Source of the DNA: Ignavibacteriota bacterium
GTDB taxonomy: Bacteria; Bacteroidota; Ignavibacteria; Ignavibacteriales; Melioribacteraceae
NCBI GenBank assembly: GCA_016713565.1
Contig: JADJOX010000008.1
Location: 620,001-684,000, forward strand
DNA: 64,000 nucleotides
Reading direction: 5' to 3'
A program made the translations under genes and the position numbers. Below are positions 38,484-47,892 of the stretch, in pieces (positions within the stretch are counted from its first letter, which is position 1; every line of letters begins with the position of its first letter). Under the pieces are notes generated by a model that was not told the origin of the DNA, made no database searches, and was given only the letters and a program-made list of their open reading frames with translations.

Positions 38484-38579
38484 GTGACTTCGATACGATC
38501 AACTATGTGATCTACTCAGTCACCGAGAGACACGCAAGAAAGAGATGCGGTCATAGAGTAATTCAAACAAAGTTTGAAT
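38484..38579. repeat. REP-like intergenic palindromic element
   Basis: Two inverted structures are adjacent. GTGACT (38484-38489) pairs with AGTCAC (38518-38523), with an inner GATC/GATC pairing. The second is a perfect 8-bp stem ATTCAAAC/GTTTGAAT (38561-38579) with a 3-base loop. The surrounding text (CTTCGATACG ... CTCAGTCACCGAG) resembles a dispersed 'CTCAGTCACCGA' repeat of related genomes. It lies in the spacer between the small exported protein and pgeF. Confidence 0.5.
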
Positions 38580-38686
38580 GTACCAAGATTTGTGTAAAAC
38601 AGCCCTAAATCAACTTTATCTAAACAATCAACTTTTAATTATAAAACTTCGTTTGTAAATTTCATCTTAATTTAAAAATTAGATAA

Positions 38687-39418
38687 ATGATAATACACAG
38701 ATCAAAAATATTTGAAAATTTCCCGGAAATTATTTTTGGATTTTCCACAAAAATTGGAAATGGAAATAACGGTAAATTTGGATTCAACCTTTCTAAATCC
38801 ATTGGAGAGAATGAAGAAATTGTTGAAGAAAATAGAAATGAATTCTTTAAGAATATGAATTTATCAACCGATAAAGTAATTGTTCAGAAACAAACTCATA
38901 GCGATATTATAAACTATATCGAACAGTTCAGTAATACTTTAACTGGTGATGCCTTAATTACAAAAAAAGTTGAGTTTGGTTTAGCGGTTTCAACTGCAGA
39001 TTGTACAAATATTTATATTTACGATCCGAAAGTTAAAATTATTGCTGCGGTTCATTCCGGATGGGAAGGAACCGAAAAAAAGATTTTAGAAAAAACAGTC
39101 AATAAGTTATTTGGTGATTTTGCGTGTAACCCGAAAGATTTTATTGTTTATTTTGGACCTTCAATTTCGCAAAAAAATTATGAAGTTGGAAAAGAATTTG
39201 AAAATAAATTTGATAAAAAATATTTAATGCCAAATAAAGAAAAATATCTTCTTGACCTTAAAACTGCCAATAAAGATATGCTGCTGAATTTTGGAGTTCC
39301 TGAAGATCAAATTGAAATTGACGAAAATTGCAGTTATGGAAATCCGATATTTCAATCCTACAGAAGAGATAAACAAAATTCCGGAAGAGCATTAGGCATA
39401 ATTGCAATGAGAAATTAA
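38687..39418 (+). CDS. pgeF: Peptidoglycan editing factor PgeF (DUF152/laccase-domain)
   Basis: This 243-residue protein has the metal triad segments QKQTHSD (about 66-72), STADCTN (about 105-111) and AAVHSGWEGT (about 124-133). Family members were long called polyphenol oxidases, but the E. coli member YfiH is a peptidoglycan editing factor that prevents incorporation of L-Ser into the stem peptide; adenosine deaminase activity is also reported. It overlaps the EamA transporter gene by one base (TAATG). Confidence 0.9.
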   Translation: MIIHRSKIFENFPEIIFGFSTKIGNGNNGKFGFNLSKSIGENEEIVEENRNEFFKNMNLSTDKVIVQKQTHSDIINYIEQFSNTLTGDALITKKVEFGLAVSTADCTNIYIYDPKVKIIAAVHSGWEGTEKKILEKTVNKLFGDFACNPKDFIVYFGPSISQKNYEVGKEFENKFDKKYLMPNKEKYLLDLKTANKDMLLNFGVPEDQIEIDENCSYGNPIFQSYRRDKQNSGRALGIIAMRN

Positions 39419-40341
39419 TGAATAATTCGGCAAAAATTGTTCTCGGTTATGTTGTCATTTGTTTGATTTGGGGCTCTACCTGGCTGGCAATTAAATTTGG
39501 ATTGGAATCTTTAACTCCACTAATTTCCGCGGGTTTAAGGTTTTTACTTGCATCAATTATAATATTTACAATAGTAAAGATCAAAAAAATTGAATTTCAT
39601 TTAGATAGCCTTTCCATAAAATTATATATTTTCTTGGCATTCTTCTCATTTGCTGTCCCTTTTTGGTTAGTGTATTGGGCTGAACAGTTTGTTCCCAGCG
39701 GTTTAACATCTGTTATGTTCGGTATGTACCCTTTTTCGGTATTTGTATTTTCATGGTTTATCTTAAAAGGTGAATCGGCGGATTTCTATAAATTTATCAG
39801 CGTAATTTTTGGCTTTATCGGAATTCTAATTATTTTTTGGGATAGCTTGCAAGTTGATATCGAAAATTATTCATTAGGATTATTAGCCGTCTTATTGAGC
39901 GCCATATTACAAGGTTCTACCGCTGTAACCATTAAAAAATGGGGAACTCATTTACATCCGTTATCAATTAATGCCGTACCTCTTTTTATTGCTGGAATCA
40001 GTATGGTAACACTCAGTTTTTTACTTGAAAAAACTTCATCCTGGGAGTTTTCGTTTAATGCTGTTTTGTCAATAATTTATTTGTCAATAGTTGGAACAAT
40101 TGCCGCTTTTACTATTTATTATTGGCTTTTAAAACAAATAAACGCCGTAATTTTAGCGCTTTCATCTTTTATAACTCCAATTATTGCAATAATATTAGGC
40201 TGGCTCGTTCTTAATGAAAAACTTTCAGCACAAGTTTTGTTTGGAGCATTGTTTGTACTAATTGGAATTTTATTTGGTAATTTTAAACAACTTAGAAATC
40301 AATTACGAAGTAAAAAGGTTAAGTATGCAAAATGTAGTTAG
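39418..40341 (+). CDS. EamA/DMT-family transporter
   Basis: This 307-residue inner-membrane protein has ten predicted helices in two EamA repeats (about 8-140 and 150-295). The first repeat has CLIWGSTWLAIKFG and the second ends with helices IIAIILGWLVLNEKL and VLFGALFVLIGILFG. Such transporters export amino acids or other metabolites; the substrate is unknown. It overlaps pgeF by 1 base and folB by 17 bases, so it belongs to a tightly coupled operon. Confidence 0.87.
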   Translation: MNNSAKIVLGYVVICLIWGSTWLAIKFGLESLTPLISAGLRFLLASIIIFTIVKIKKIEFHLDSLSIKLYIFLAFFSFAVPFWLVYWAEQFVPSGLTSVMFGMYPFSVFVFSWFILKGESADFYKFISVIFGFIGILIIFWDSLQVDIENYSLGLLAVLLSAILQGSTAVTIKKWGTHLHPLSINAVPLFIAGISMVTLSFLLEKTSSWEFSFNAVLSIIYLSIVGTIAAFTIYYWLLKQINAVILALSSFITPIIAIILGWLVLNEKLSAQVLFGALFVLIGILFGNFKQLRNQLRSKKVKYAKCS

Positions 40342-40693
40342 AATAAAAAATGCTGTATTTTATGCTTATCACGGAGCCTTAAAAGAGGAACAGCATATCG
40401 GCGGAAAATTTGAAGCCGATGTTGATATGTATTTCAATTTTACGGAAGCAGCGGCAAATGATGATCTTTCAAAAACGATAAATTATGACGAAGTTTATAA
40501 ATTTATAAACAAAGTAATTCATGAAAAAAAATATTATCTAATAGAAACATTAGCCGCGAAAATTGCAGATAATTTATTATCAACTTATTCTATTTTGGAT
40601 AAAGTAATAGTTAAAGTAAGAAAAAATAATGTTCCGGTTGGCGGAATAATTGAACACGTGGAAGCGGAAGTTGAAAAAAGCAGAAATGAATAA
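40325..40693 (+). CDS. folB: Dihydroneopterin aldolase FolB
   Basis: This 122-residue enzyme of folate synthesis cleaves dihydroneopterin to 6-hydroxymethyl-dihydropterin. The start at 40325 is chosen because of the SD AAAAGG (40314-40319) and because the family begins VRIKNAVFYAYHGALKEE; a longer in-frame form from 40262 would extend deep into the transporter gene. Motifs YHG, the conserved Tyr of INYDEVY and IETLAAKIAD are present. It overlaps folK by 8 bases, the next step of the same pathway. Confidence 0.92.
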   Translation: MQNVVRIKNAVFYAYHGALKEEQHIGGKFEADVDMYFNFTEAAANDDLSKTINYDEVYKFINKVIHEKKYYLIETLAAKIADNLLSTYSILDKVIVKVRKNNVPVGGIIEHVEAEVEKSRNE

Positions 40694-41183
40694 AGTATAT
40701 ATTGGAATTGGTTCTAATGTAGGTGACAGATTATTGAACTTTAAAAATGCCGTTGAATTATTAGTCGAAAATGAAAAAATAAATGGTCTGAAAATTTCAT
40801 CAATTTACGAGACTTTACCTTACGGAAATACTGAACAAAATAATTTTTATAATGCCGTACTTTACTTTTTAACGAGTTTATCACTTACCGAATTATTCGA
40901 CTTTACAAAAGAAATTGAAAAGAAAGTCGGAAGAAAAAAAAGACAGAATTGGGGACCGCGAGAAATTGATTTAGATATTCTAATGTATAACGATTTGGTT
41001 TATTCGAATAAGAGCATTTCAATTCCTCATAAAGATTTGGTAAACAGAGATTTTGTTCTTGTTCCGTTATTGGAATTGAATAAAAATCTTAAGCATCCTG
41101 AATCAAAAATTAAACTAAATTCATATTTATTAAATTTAGCAGATAAATATATTATTAGTAAATTTGAACAGAACATTCGATAA
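40686..41183 (+). CDS. folK: 2-amino-4-hydroxy-6-hydroxymethyldihydropteridine pyrophosphokinase FolK
   Basis: This 165-residue enzyme transfers pyrophosphate from ATP to the product of FolB. The start at 40686 gives the canonical MNKVYIGIGSNVGDRL; the pterin and ATP loop is RRKNWGPREIDLDILMY-like at about 86-102 (seen as KRQNWGPREIDLDILMY). The ATG lies inside folB, 8 bases overlapping, so the two are translationally coupled. Confidence 0.93.
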   Translation: MNKVYIGIGSNVGDRLLNFKNAVELLVENEKINGLKISSIYETLPYGNTEQNNFYNAVLYFLTSLSLTELFDFTKEIEKKVGRKKRQNWGPREIDLDILMYNDLVYSNKSISIPHKDLVNRDFVLVPLLELNKNLKHPESKIKLNSYLLNLADKYIISKFEQNIR

Positions 41184-41228
41184 GTTATTTGTAATTTACA
41201 GTTATTTCAGGGAATAAATATTTAAAAT

Positions 41229-41885
41229 ATGGAAAATTTTTTAGAGCAGCCCAAATACATAGCAATTGAAGGCGTAATTGGCGCCGGTAAAACGGCGTTA
41301 ACAAAAAAATTAGCCGAAAAATTATCGGCAAAATTAGTTTTGGAAGAATTTGAGAATAATCCTTTTCTCGAAAAATTTTATGACGACAGAAAGAGATATG
41401 CTTTTCAGGCGCAAATGTTCTTTTTAATTAATAGATTTAAACAGCAGGAACAATTCAACCAGGAAGATCTTTTTTCTGAATATATCGTTTCGGATTATTT
41501 TTTCGATAAAGATCAAATTTTTGCTTATCTGAATCTTTCCGGCGAAGAACTGAAACTTTATGAAAGTATTTTTCCTCTTTTGAAAAGAAATTTAAGACAA
41601 ATAGATTTGGTGATTTTTCTACAAGCCAGCGTTGATAGATTGATTTACAATATTAAAAAACGCGGAAGGTCAATTGAGAAAAATTTATCAAGATCATATA
41701 TTAGAGAATTAAGTGAAGCCTATAATAATTTTTTCTTTAAGTATAGTTCAACTCCGCTTCTTATTGTAAACACTACCGATATAGATTTTGTAAACAGGGA
41801 AGATGATTTTGACGAACTTTATAAGCAAATTTTCAGAAAAGATAGAGGCTTTATAGAATATTTTAATCCAAAAATAAAAGTATAA
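41229..41885 (+). CDS. Deoxynucleoside kinase (dAK/dGK family)
   Basis: This 218-residue P-loop kinase has EGVIGAGKTAL (about 14-24), a DRF-like segment DYFFDKDQIFAYLN (about 93-106) and a LID region RGRSIEKNLSRSYI. It resembles deoxyadenosine/deoxyguanosine kinases of Bacillus and Bacteroidota, which salvage purine deoxynucleosides. In this group the gene commonly follows folK, as here after 45 bases. A small membrane protein gene follows after 2 bases. Confidence 0.88.
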   Translation: MENFLEQPKYIAIEGVIGAGKTALTKKLAEKLSAKLVLEEFENNPFLEKFYDDRKRYAFQAQMFFLINRFKQQEQFNQEDLFSEYIVSDYFFDKDQIFAYLNLSGEELKLYESIFPLLKRNLRQIDLVIFLQASVDRLIYNIKKRGRSIEKNLSRSYIRELSEAYNNFFFKYSSTPLLIVNTTDIDFVNREDDFDELYKQIFRKDRGFIEYFNPKIKV

Positions 41886-41887
41886 CA

Positions 41888-42109
41888 ATGGCAGGATTAG
41901 TTAAACTCATATTTTATATTATAATTGGCTACATATTTTATAAAAGTTATAAGGTAATTGTAAATTCATTTCGCAGTACTTCAAACAGGAATTCGGGACA
42001 AGACATTTTTGAAAGAGAAAATGTAAAATCCAAAATTAACAAAAAAGAGGTAATTGACGCGGAGTTTGAAGATATAAGCGATAAAGAAAACCGGCCTACT
42101 GAAAAATAA
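41888..42109 (+). CDS. Small single-span membrane protein
   Basis: This 73-residue protein has one N-terminal hydrophobic helix (about 4-22, VKLIFYIIIGYIFYKSY) and a charged cytoplasmic tail with Asp/Glu/Lys clusters (DAEFEDISDKEN). It may be related to the DUF4834-type small proteins of Bacteroidota, but this is not certain. It is encoded 2 bases after the deoxynucleoside kinase, probably in the same transcript. Confidence 0.6.
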   Translation: MAGLVKLIFYIIIGYIFYKSYKVIVNSFRSTSNRNSGQDIFERENVKSKINKKEVIDAEFEDISDKENRPTEK

Positions 42110-42229
42110 ATTTATAATTTTGTATTCAAGCTGCGATTTTACGATGCGGAATTTATTCCATTCGAGTTGTTTGCGAATAGGAAAAAATTAAGTATTATCC
42201 TTTTACATGGTTAATTGAAAATTTCAAGA

Positions 42230-43156
42230 ATGAAAAAAATAGCCGCTGTTGATATAGGTTCGAATTCATTTCATTTAATAATTGCCCAAATTTTGCAAAA
42301 TGGAAAACTGGAAATAATATTCCGCGATAGAGAAGTACTTAGACTTAGTGAAAATTTTACGGACAAAACAAAATTTATTTCGGATACTCTTATAGATAAA
42401 GCCGTAATTGTTTTAAAGAGATTTAAATCAATTGCCGAACAGCATAATGCCCAAATTATTACCGCGGCTACAAGTTCAGTAAGAGAATCGTCAAATCAAA
42501 ATGAATTTACAAGTAAAATATTTGATAAAACCGGAATCAAAATTAATGTAATAAACGGGAATGAAGAATCTAGGTTAATCTATTCAGGAATTATAAATGC
42601 GCTGGAGCTGCGGAATAAAAAATGTATATGCATAGATATTGGCGGAGGAAGTACAGAATTCATTTATGGAAAAAATAATAATATTATCTACTCGGAAAGC
42701 TTAAAACTTGGAGCGGTGCGTTTAACGCAAAGATTTTTTCAAGATTTTGTATTGAATGATAAGAGTATTTTAGATTGTGAAAATTGGATTGATGAAAATT
42801 TACAAAAAGTGAAAAATAAAATTATCAACGAAGAAATTGATTACTATGTTGGAACGTCCGGAACGATTTTATCGGTTGGAAGCATGCTTTTATCAGAAAA
42901 GAATGTCAACATTGATAACTTAAATAATCTTAAATTTTCACGGGATGATCTTTATAAAATTCGTAATAAAATATTGGCAGCAAAAACTTTTAAAGAGCGA
43001 GAGAAAATTATTGGATTAGACCCCAAAAGAGCTGATGTATTTCCCGCAGGAATTATATTACTATCAAAAATATTTGAGCGGTTGAAAATTAAGGAAATGA
43101 TAATTTCTGAATACGCAATGCGTGAAGGGATTATTTTTGATTCGTTGAAAAAATAA
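42230..43156 (+). CDS. Ppx/GppA-family exopolyphosphatase/pppGpp phosphohydrolase
   Basis: This 308-residue ASKHA-fold enzyme begins MKKIAAVDIGSNSFHLIIA, followed by AATSSVRES and IDIGGGSTEFIYG (about 135-147), the phosphate-binding loops. It hydrolyses polyphosphate or pppGpp. The ATG at 42230 gives the family-typical N-terminus; an in-frame TTG at 42215 would add five residues and cannot be ruled out. It lacks the C-terminal HD-type domain of longer Ppx proteins. Confidence 0.88.
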   Translation: MKKIAAVDIGSNSFHLIIAQILQNGKLEIIFRDREVLRLSENFTDKTKFISDTLIDKAVIVLKRFKSIAEQHNAQIITAATSSVRESSNQNEFTSKIFDKTGIKINVINGNEESRLIYSGIINALELRNKKCICIDIGGGSTEFIYGKNNNIIYSESLKLGAVRLTQRFFQDFVLNDKSILDCENWIDENLQKVKNKIINEEIDYYVGTSGTILSVGSMLLSEKNVNIDNLNNLKFSRDDLYKIRNKILAAKTFKEREKIIGLDPKRADVFPAGIILLSKIFERLKIKEMIISEYAMREGIIFDSLKK

Positions 43157-43278
43157 ATCATTTCATATTAATAATATTATATTTTAATATTATAAAATTG
43201 ATCCAACTTAAATCTGTGAATCTATACATAAAAATATTATTTTTCGTAATTACTATTTATAAATAATTCGGATTAAAA

Positions 43279-44577
43279 ATGATCTCGCAAGTTTATATTA
43301 AAAATTTAGGTAATTATATTGGTCAAACCGTTACACTTAAGGGCTGGCTGTTTAACAAACGATCTAGCGGAAAGGTAAAATTTTTGATTTTACGAGACGG
43401 CAGCGGTTATCTTCAATGTATAGTTTTCAAAGGCAATGTATCGGAAGAAATTTTTCAATTAGCCGATTCGATTACGCAGGAAAGTTCTTTTGAAATAACG
43501 GGAATTGTAAAATCGGAGCCAAGAGCGGTAGGCGGTTTTGAACTTGATGTAACTGACTTAAAGTTAATTGGAGATTCCATAGATTATCCTATTACTCCAA
43601 AAGATCACGGCATTGAATTTTTAATTGATAAAAGACATTTGTGGATTCGTTCTAAAAGACAAGCCGCAATTTTAAAAATACGTCATAGAATTGTTAAAGC
43701 AATAAGAGACTTTTTTGATGAAAGAGATTTTACGCTTTTTGATCCGCCAATAATTACTCCGAATGCGTCTGAAGGAACTTCCACACTTTTTGAAATGGAA
43801 TACTTTGATTTGGGTAAAGCTTATTTAACTCAATCGGGACAATTGTACGCTGAAGCCGGCGCTATGGCATTGGGCAAAGTTTATACTTTCGGTCCAACAT
43901 TCAGGGCGGAAAAATCAAAAACAAGAAGACATTTAACCGAGTTTTGGATGGTTGAACCTGAAATGGCTTTTTATAATCTTGATGATGATATGGATTTAGC
44001 GGAAGAATTTTTAGAAAATATTGTTCAAACAGTTTTAAAAGACTGCAGACCGGAATTGGAAATTTTGGAAAGAGATATTTCCAAATTGGAAAAAGTTGTG
44101 AGACCTTTTCCAAGAGTTTCATATACCGAAGCCGTTGAAATTCTAAGATCAAAAGGACAAGATTTTAAATGGGGTGATGATCTTGGAGCTCCAGATGAAA
44201 CTGTAATTTCAGAACAATATGATAAACCTGTAATGGTTCATAGATACCCGGCGGAAATAAAAGCGTTTTACATGAAACGCGATCCTGAAAATCCAAAGGT
44301 TGCTTTAGCCGTTGATGTTTTGGCTCCTGAAGGATACGGCGAAATAATCGGCGGAAGTCAAAGAGAAGATAATTTAGATTTGCTTTTGGAAAGAATTAAT
44401 GAACACAAATTGCCTCAGCATTATTTTGAATGGTATTTGGATTTAAGAAGATTCGGTTCCGTACCGCACGCGGGTTTTGGTTTGGGATTGGAAAGAACAG
44501 TAACTTGGATATGCGGCATCGAACATTTGAGGGAAACTATTCCTTTCCCAAGGATGATCTATAGAAATACACCCTAA
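43279..44577 (+). CDS. asnS: Asparaginyl-tRNA synthetase
   Basis: This 432-residue class IIb synthetase has an N-terminal OB anticodon-binding domain (about 1-105), motif 2 FGPTFRAEKSKTRRHLTEFW (about 206-225) and motif 3 GFGLGLERTVTW (about 402-413) with the ATP arginine. The HLTEFWMVEPE segment is AsnRS-type. It charges tRNA-Asn. The 122-base region upstream shows no T-box leader. An NhaD-like antiporter gene follows after 17 bases. Confidence 0.93.
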   Translation: MISQVYIKNLGNYIGQTVTLKGWLFNKRSSGKVKFLILRDGSGYLQCIVFKGNVSEEIFQLADSITQESSFEITGIVKSEPRAVGGFELDVTDLKLIGDSIDYPITPKDHGIEFLIDKRHLWIRSKRQAAILKIRHRIVKAIRDFFDERDFTLFDPPIITPNASEGTSTLFEMEYFDLGKAYLTQSGQLYAEAGAMALGKVYTFGPTFRAEKSKTRRHLTEFWMVEPEMAFYNLDDDMDLAEEFLENIVQTVLKDCRPELEILERDISKLEKVVRPFPRVSYTEAVEILRSKGQDFKWGDDLGAPDETVISEQYDKPVMVHRYPAEIKAFYMKRDPENPKVALAVDVLAPEGYGEIIGGSQREDNLDLLLERINEHKLPQHYFEWYLDLRRFGSVPHAGFGLGLERTVTWICGIEHLRETIPFPRMIYRNTP

Positions 44578-44594
44578 ATAAAATTAGGAAAAAG

Positions 44595-45956
44595 ATGAAA
44601 ACAAAACTTTTATTGGCATTGTTGCTTTACGCTCCTGAATTTTTATTCGGTGCCGAAGGAACTCATACATTGCCTTCAACATATATGGTAATTCCTTTTG
44701 TTATTTTATTATTAATGATTGCTACCGGACCATTGTTCTATCATCATTTTTGGGAACATCATTATCCGAAGGTTTCAATCGTTTTAGGTTTAATTACTGT
44801 TGTTTATTATATCGCGGTGCTTGGAGATACACTTAGTTTGCTGCATACCTTGACCGAATATTTGGCATTTATTGCTTTGCTTGCTTCGCTGTTTGTTGCA
44901 TCCGGAGGCATTCTTATTAAAATTGATAAAAAATCTACTCCGCTGCTTAATACATTTATCTTATTATTTGGAGCTGTAATCGCGAATATTATTGGTACAA
45001 CGGGAGCTTCAATGCTTTTAATAAGACCATTTATAAAGATTAACAAAAAGCGAATTAAACCGTATCAATTTATTTTTTTCATATTTACAGTAAGTAATGT
45101 CGGAGGCGCTCTAACTCCAATAGGTGATCCGCCATTGTTTTTGGGATTTTTACGCGGCGTGAATTTCTTTTGGTTCTTTGGTCATGTTTGGTATATCTGG
45201 CTTTTAGCTTTAATATTAATTTTAACAATTTTTTATGTGATAGATTCTAAAAATATTGCGCATAATGATGAAAGCGATTATTCAGGTAAAATTGAATTCA
45301 AGGGATTTAAAAACGTAATATATTTGGTGATAATTTTAATTTCGGTTTTTATTGATCCGGCTGTAATGTCTTGGGTTCCCAGTTTATATCCATTGCCGTT
45401 CGGAATTAGAGAAATAATTATGTTCACCATAGTTTATGTGGCTTATAAAACTGCTGATAAAGATATTTTAAGAGCAAATGAATTTGATTTTGAACCAATA
45501 AAGGAAGTTGCGTTTTTATTCATCGGAATTTTTGCGACAATGATTCCCGCACTTCAACTAATTGCGCATGAAGCTAATGTTCTTGGTGATCAATTAGTCC
45601 CGGGAATATTCTATTGGGCAACCGGAATATTATCAGCGTTTTTAGATAACGCGCCAACTTTCTTGAATTTTCTCAGCGCCGCAATGGGGAAATTTGGTTT
45701 GGATGTTAATAATATTGAGCAGGTACATCAACTTTCAATCGACTATTCAATTTATTTATCCGCGATTTCAGTTGCCGCTGTATTTTTCGGGGCAATGTCC
45801 TATATTGGAAACGGACCGAATTTTATGGTTAAATCAATTTGCGAAAGATCAGGAATAAAAATGCCGAGCTTTTTTGCCTATATTTTAAAATATTCCATTC
45901 CTGTGTTGCTGCCCGTTTTCACGTTAATTTGGTTATTATTTTATTATGGAGTTTAA
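44595..45956 (+). CDS. NhaD-type Na+/H+ antiporter
   Basis: This 453-residue polytopic protein of the ion-transporter superfamily has GAVIANIIGTTGASMLLIRP and GGALTPIGDPPLFLGFL (about 172-188), both typical of NhaD/UIT1 sodium-proton antiporters, plus a third SAFLDNAPTFLNFL segment (about 351-364) holding conserved Asp and Asn. An N-terminal leader-like segment reads LLLALLLYAPEFLFGAEG. It extrudes Na+ (and perhaps Li+) in exchange for protons. A small acidic protein gene follows after 1 base. Confidence 0.87.
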   Translation: MKTKLLLALLLYAPEFLFGAEGTHTLPSTYMVIPFVILLLMIATGPLFYHHFWEHHYPKVSIVLGLITVVYYIAVLGDTLSLLHTLTEYLAFIALLASLFVASGGILIKIDKKSTPLLNTFILLFGAVIANIIGTTGASMLLIRPFIKINKKRIKPYQFIFFIFTVSNVGGALTPIGDPPLFLGFLRGVNFFWFFGHVWYIWLLALILILTIFYVIDSKNIAHNDESDYSGKIEFKGFKNVIYLVIILISVFIDPAVMSWVPSLYPLPFGIREIIMFTIVYVAYKTADKDILRANEFDFEPIKEVAFLFIGIFATMIPALQLIAHEANVLGDQLVPGIFYWATGILSAFLDNAPTFLNFLSAAMGKFGLDVNNIEQVHQLSIDYSIYLSAISVAAVFFGAMSYIGNGPNFMVKSICERSGIKMPSFFAYILKYSIPVLLPVFTLIWLLFYYGV

Positions 45957-45957
45957 A

Positions 45958-46323
45958 ATGAGAACTTTAGATAATGTACTTAAAAATAAAGTTAACGGAC
46001 TTTTTTACGGATCAAGAGTATTACTTCCGTTTGTAGGTGATATATTGAAAGCCGTTATAAATGAAGAAATAATTTATGATTTCAGTTCGGCTTCGGAAGG
46101 AGCGTATTATGAAAAATTTGATGATTATACCGAAATTTACTTTTTCGATCATGAAGATATTTTAACCGATGTTTCAAAATATGAAGTAATTAAATTAGTC
46201 GTTGTTGAAGAAGGGAAAGATATTTTCGATTTCAAGAATCATAGAAAAATCGCGCTTAATCCAAATGAAAATCATATTCTTGAAATATTTGAAATTGGTG
46301 ATGACATAATTTTTATAGAATAA
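45958..46323 (+). CDS. Hypothetical acidic protein
   Basis: This 121-residue protein matches no family I recognise. The start at 45958 is preferred because GGAG (45948-45951) sits 6 bases upstream; an in-frame ATG at 45946 overlaps the antiporter gene and lacks a site. The sequence is soluble, rich in Glu, Asp, Phe and Tyr (YEKFDDYTEIYFFDHED, about 47-63), with no Cys and no signal peptide. It sits between nhaD-like and nnr and is probably co-transcribed with both. Confidence 0.6.
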   Translation: MRTLDNVLKNKVNGLFYGSRVLLPFVGDILKAVINEEIIYDFSSASEGAYYEKFDDYTEIYFFDHEDILTDVSKYEVIKLVVVEEGKDIFDFKNHRKIALNPNENHILEIFEIGDDIIFIE

Positions 46324-46326
46324 TAA

Positions 46327-47892
46327 ATGATTCCGCTATTTAGTATATCTCAAATAAAATCCGCTGATAAATTTGCCGTTGAAAATTATTCATTTCCATC
46401 AATTCTACTTATGGAAAATGCGGCAGAAAGCATTAAAGCGGCAATTCTATCCGAATTTTCGGAAATTGACAAACACAAAAAATTTGCAATAATTTGCGGC
46501 AAAGGAAATAACGGCGGCGACGGATTTGCATTGGCAAGGAAGTTAGCAATTGAAAATTATTTTGTAAACGTTTTAATTATTCCCAAGGAAAATGAAATTT
46601 CCGGAGACGCAAAAATAAATTTTGAAATACTTAAAAAAATTTCAAAGGAATACGGAAATCTTAGCTTAAAATTTTATAAAAAACATCAAGATATAAACTT
46701 TGTTAAAAACTCAAATTTTATTATCGATGCTATTTTAGGGACTGGTTCGTCGGGTGAATTAAAATTTCCAATTAATAATATTGTTGAAGAGTTAAATAAA
46801 AGTACTGCTGTAAAAATTTCTATTGATACACCAACCGGACTGAATCTTGAAACTGCAAGCGGCAATATAATTTTCAAAGCGGATTTAACCGTAACTTTGG
46901 CTGAATTAAAAACCGGATTGTTTTATGAATCGGGGAAACATTCTTCAGGAAAAATAGTTAAAGGTTCTATCGGAATCGGTCAAAATTATTTTGATAAACT
47001 CAGTATAAATGAATATTTAATTGAACCCGAAGACGCGCTTGCAGGACTTCCGGTAAAAACAGGCAACCTAAATAAATATTCCGCTGGAAAACTTTTAGCA
47101 GTTGCTGGATCGGGGAAAATGCCTGGTGCGGCAATTTTTGCGATAAATTCGGCAATGATCTCAGGCTGCGGAGCTGGATATTTGGCTTTCCCAAAATCTG
47201 TAAGAAGTTTAGTTCAGCCCAAAATGAACGCCGCGATTGTACTTAATTATAATGATGAAAAAAAAGAAATTTTAAATTCAGAAAATATAGATGAACTGCA
47301 ATCGAAAATTAATTGGGCAGATGCAATTCTAATAGGACCGGGTTTGGGAAGGGATGAAAATACGCAAAATTCAGTATTTGAAATTATTAGAAAAAATCCG
47401 TCTAAAAAATTTCTTATTGATGCCGACGCTATATTCAGTTTAGGAAAAGGGAAATATAAAAAATTGAAATTGAACAATTCCGTATTAACTCCCCATCATA
47501 AAGAATTTGCCGATTTAACCGGTGTTGAACTTGAAGAATTAAAATTGAATTTAATAAAATTCGGAAGAAAATTTGTAGAAGAAACCAAATCAGTTTTAGT
47601 ATTAAAAGGTGCGCCGACACTAATTTTTAACAAAAACGGTGAAGTATTTATTAATACTTCAGGCAATGCCGGATTGGCAAAATTTGGTAGCGGTGATGTT
47701 TTAAGCGGAATTGCAGCTTCGTTCATTGCTCAAAGTGGAAATTTGGAAAATTCGGCAATTTCCGCCGTTTATTTACACGGACTTGCGGCTGATATTATTT
47801 CAAGAAATGAGTCGGAATTTGGTATAACGCCGGAAAAATTAATTAAACAGATACCTAAAACAATCAAATTTTTGAGAAAATCATTTGTATAA
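46327..47892 (+). CDS. nnr: Bifunctional NAD(P)H-hydrate epimerase / ADP-dependent NAD(P)H-hydrate dehydratase
   Basis: This 521-residue metabolite-repair enzyme has an N-terminal YjeF_N epimerase domain (1-220: CGKGNNGGDGFALAR) and a C-terminal carbohydrate-kinase-like dehydratase domain (230-515: GPGLGRDENTQ, DADAIFSLG, TPHHKEFADLTG and the GSGDVLSGIAA anion-hole loop). It epimerises and dehydrates damaged NAD(P)H hydrates. Domain order is that of the common fused NnrE-NnrD. The VanZ-like gene overlaps its end by 8 bases. Confidence 0.95.
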   Translation: MIPLFSISQIKSADKFAVENYSFPSILLMENAAESIKAAILSEFSEIDKHKKFAIICGKGNNGGDGFALARKLAIENYFVNVLIIPKENEISGDAKINFEILKKISKEYGNLSLKFYKKHQDINFVKNSNFIIDAILGTGSSGELKFPINNIVEELNKSTAVKISIDTPTGLNLETASGNIIFKADLTVTLAELKTGLFYESGKHSSGKIVKGSIGIGQNYFDKLSINEYLIEPEDALAGLPVKTGNLNKYSAGKLLAVAGSGKMPGAAIFAINSAMISGCGAGYLAFPKSVRSLVQPKMNAAIVLNYNDEKKEILNSENIDELQSKINWADAILIGPGLGRDENTQNSVFEIIRKNPSKKFLIDADAIFSLGKGKYKKLKLNNSVLTPHHKEFADLTGVELEELKLNLIKFGRKFVEETKSVLVLKGAPTLIFNKNGEVFINTSGNAGLAKFGSGDVLSGIAASFIAQSGNLENSAISAVYLHGLAADIISRNESEFGITPEKLIKQIPKTIKFLRKSFV

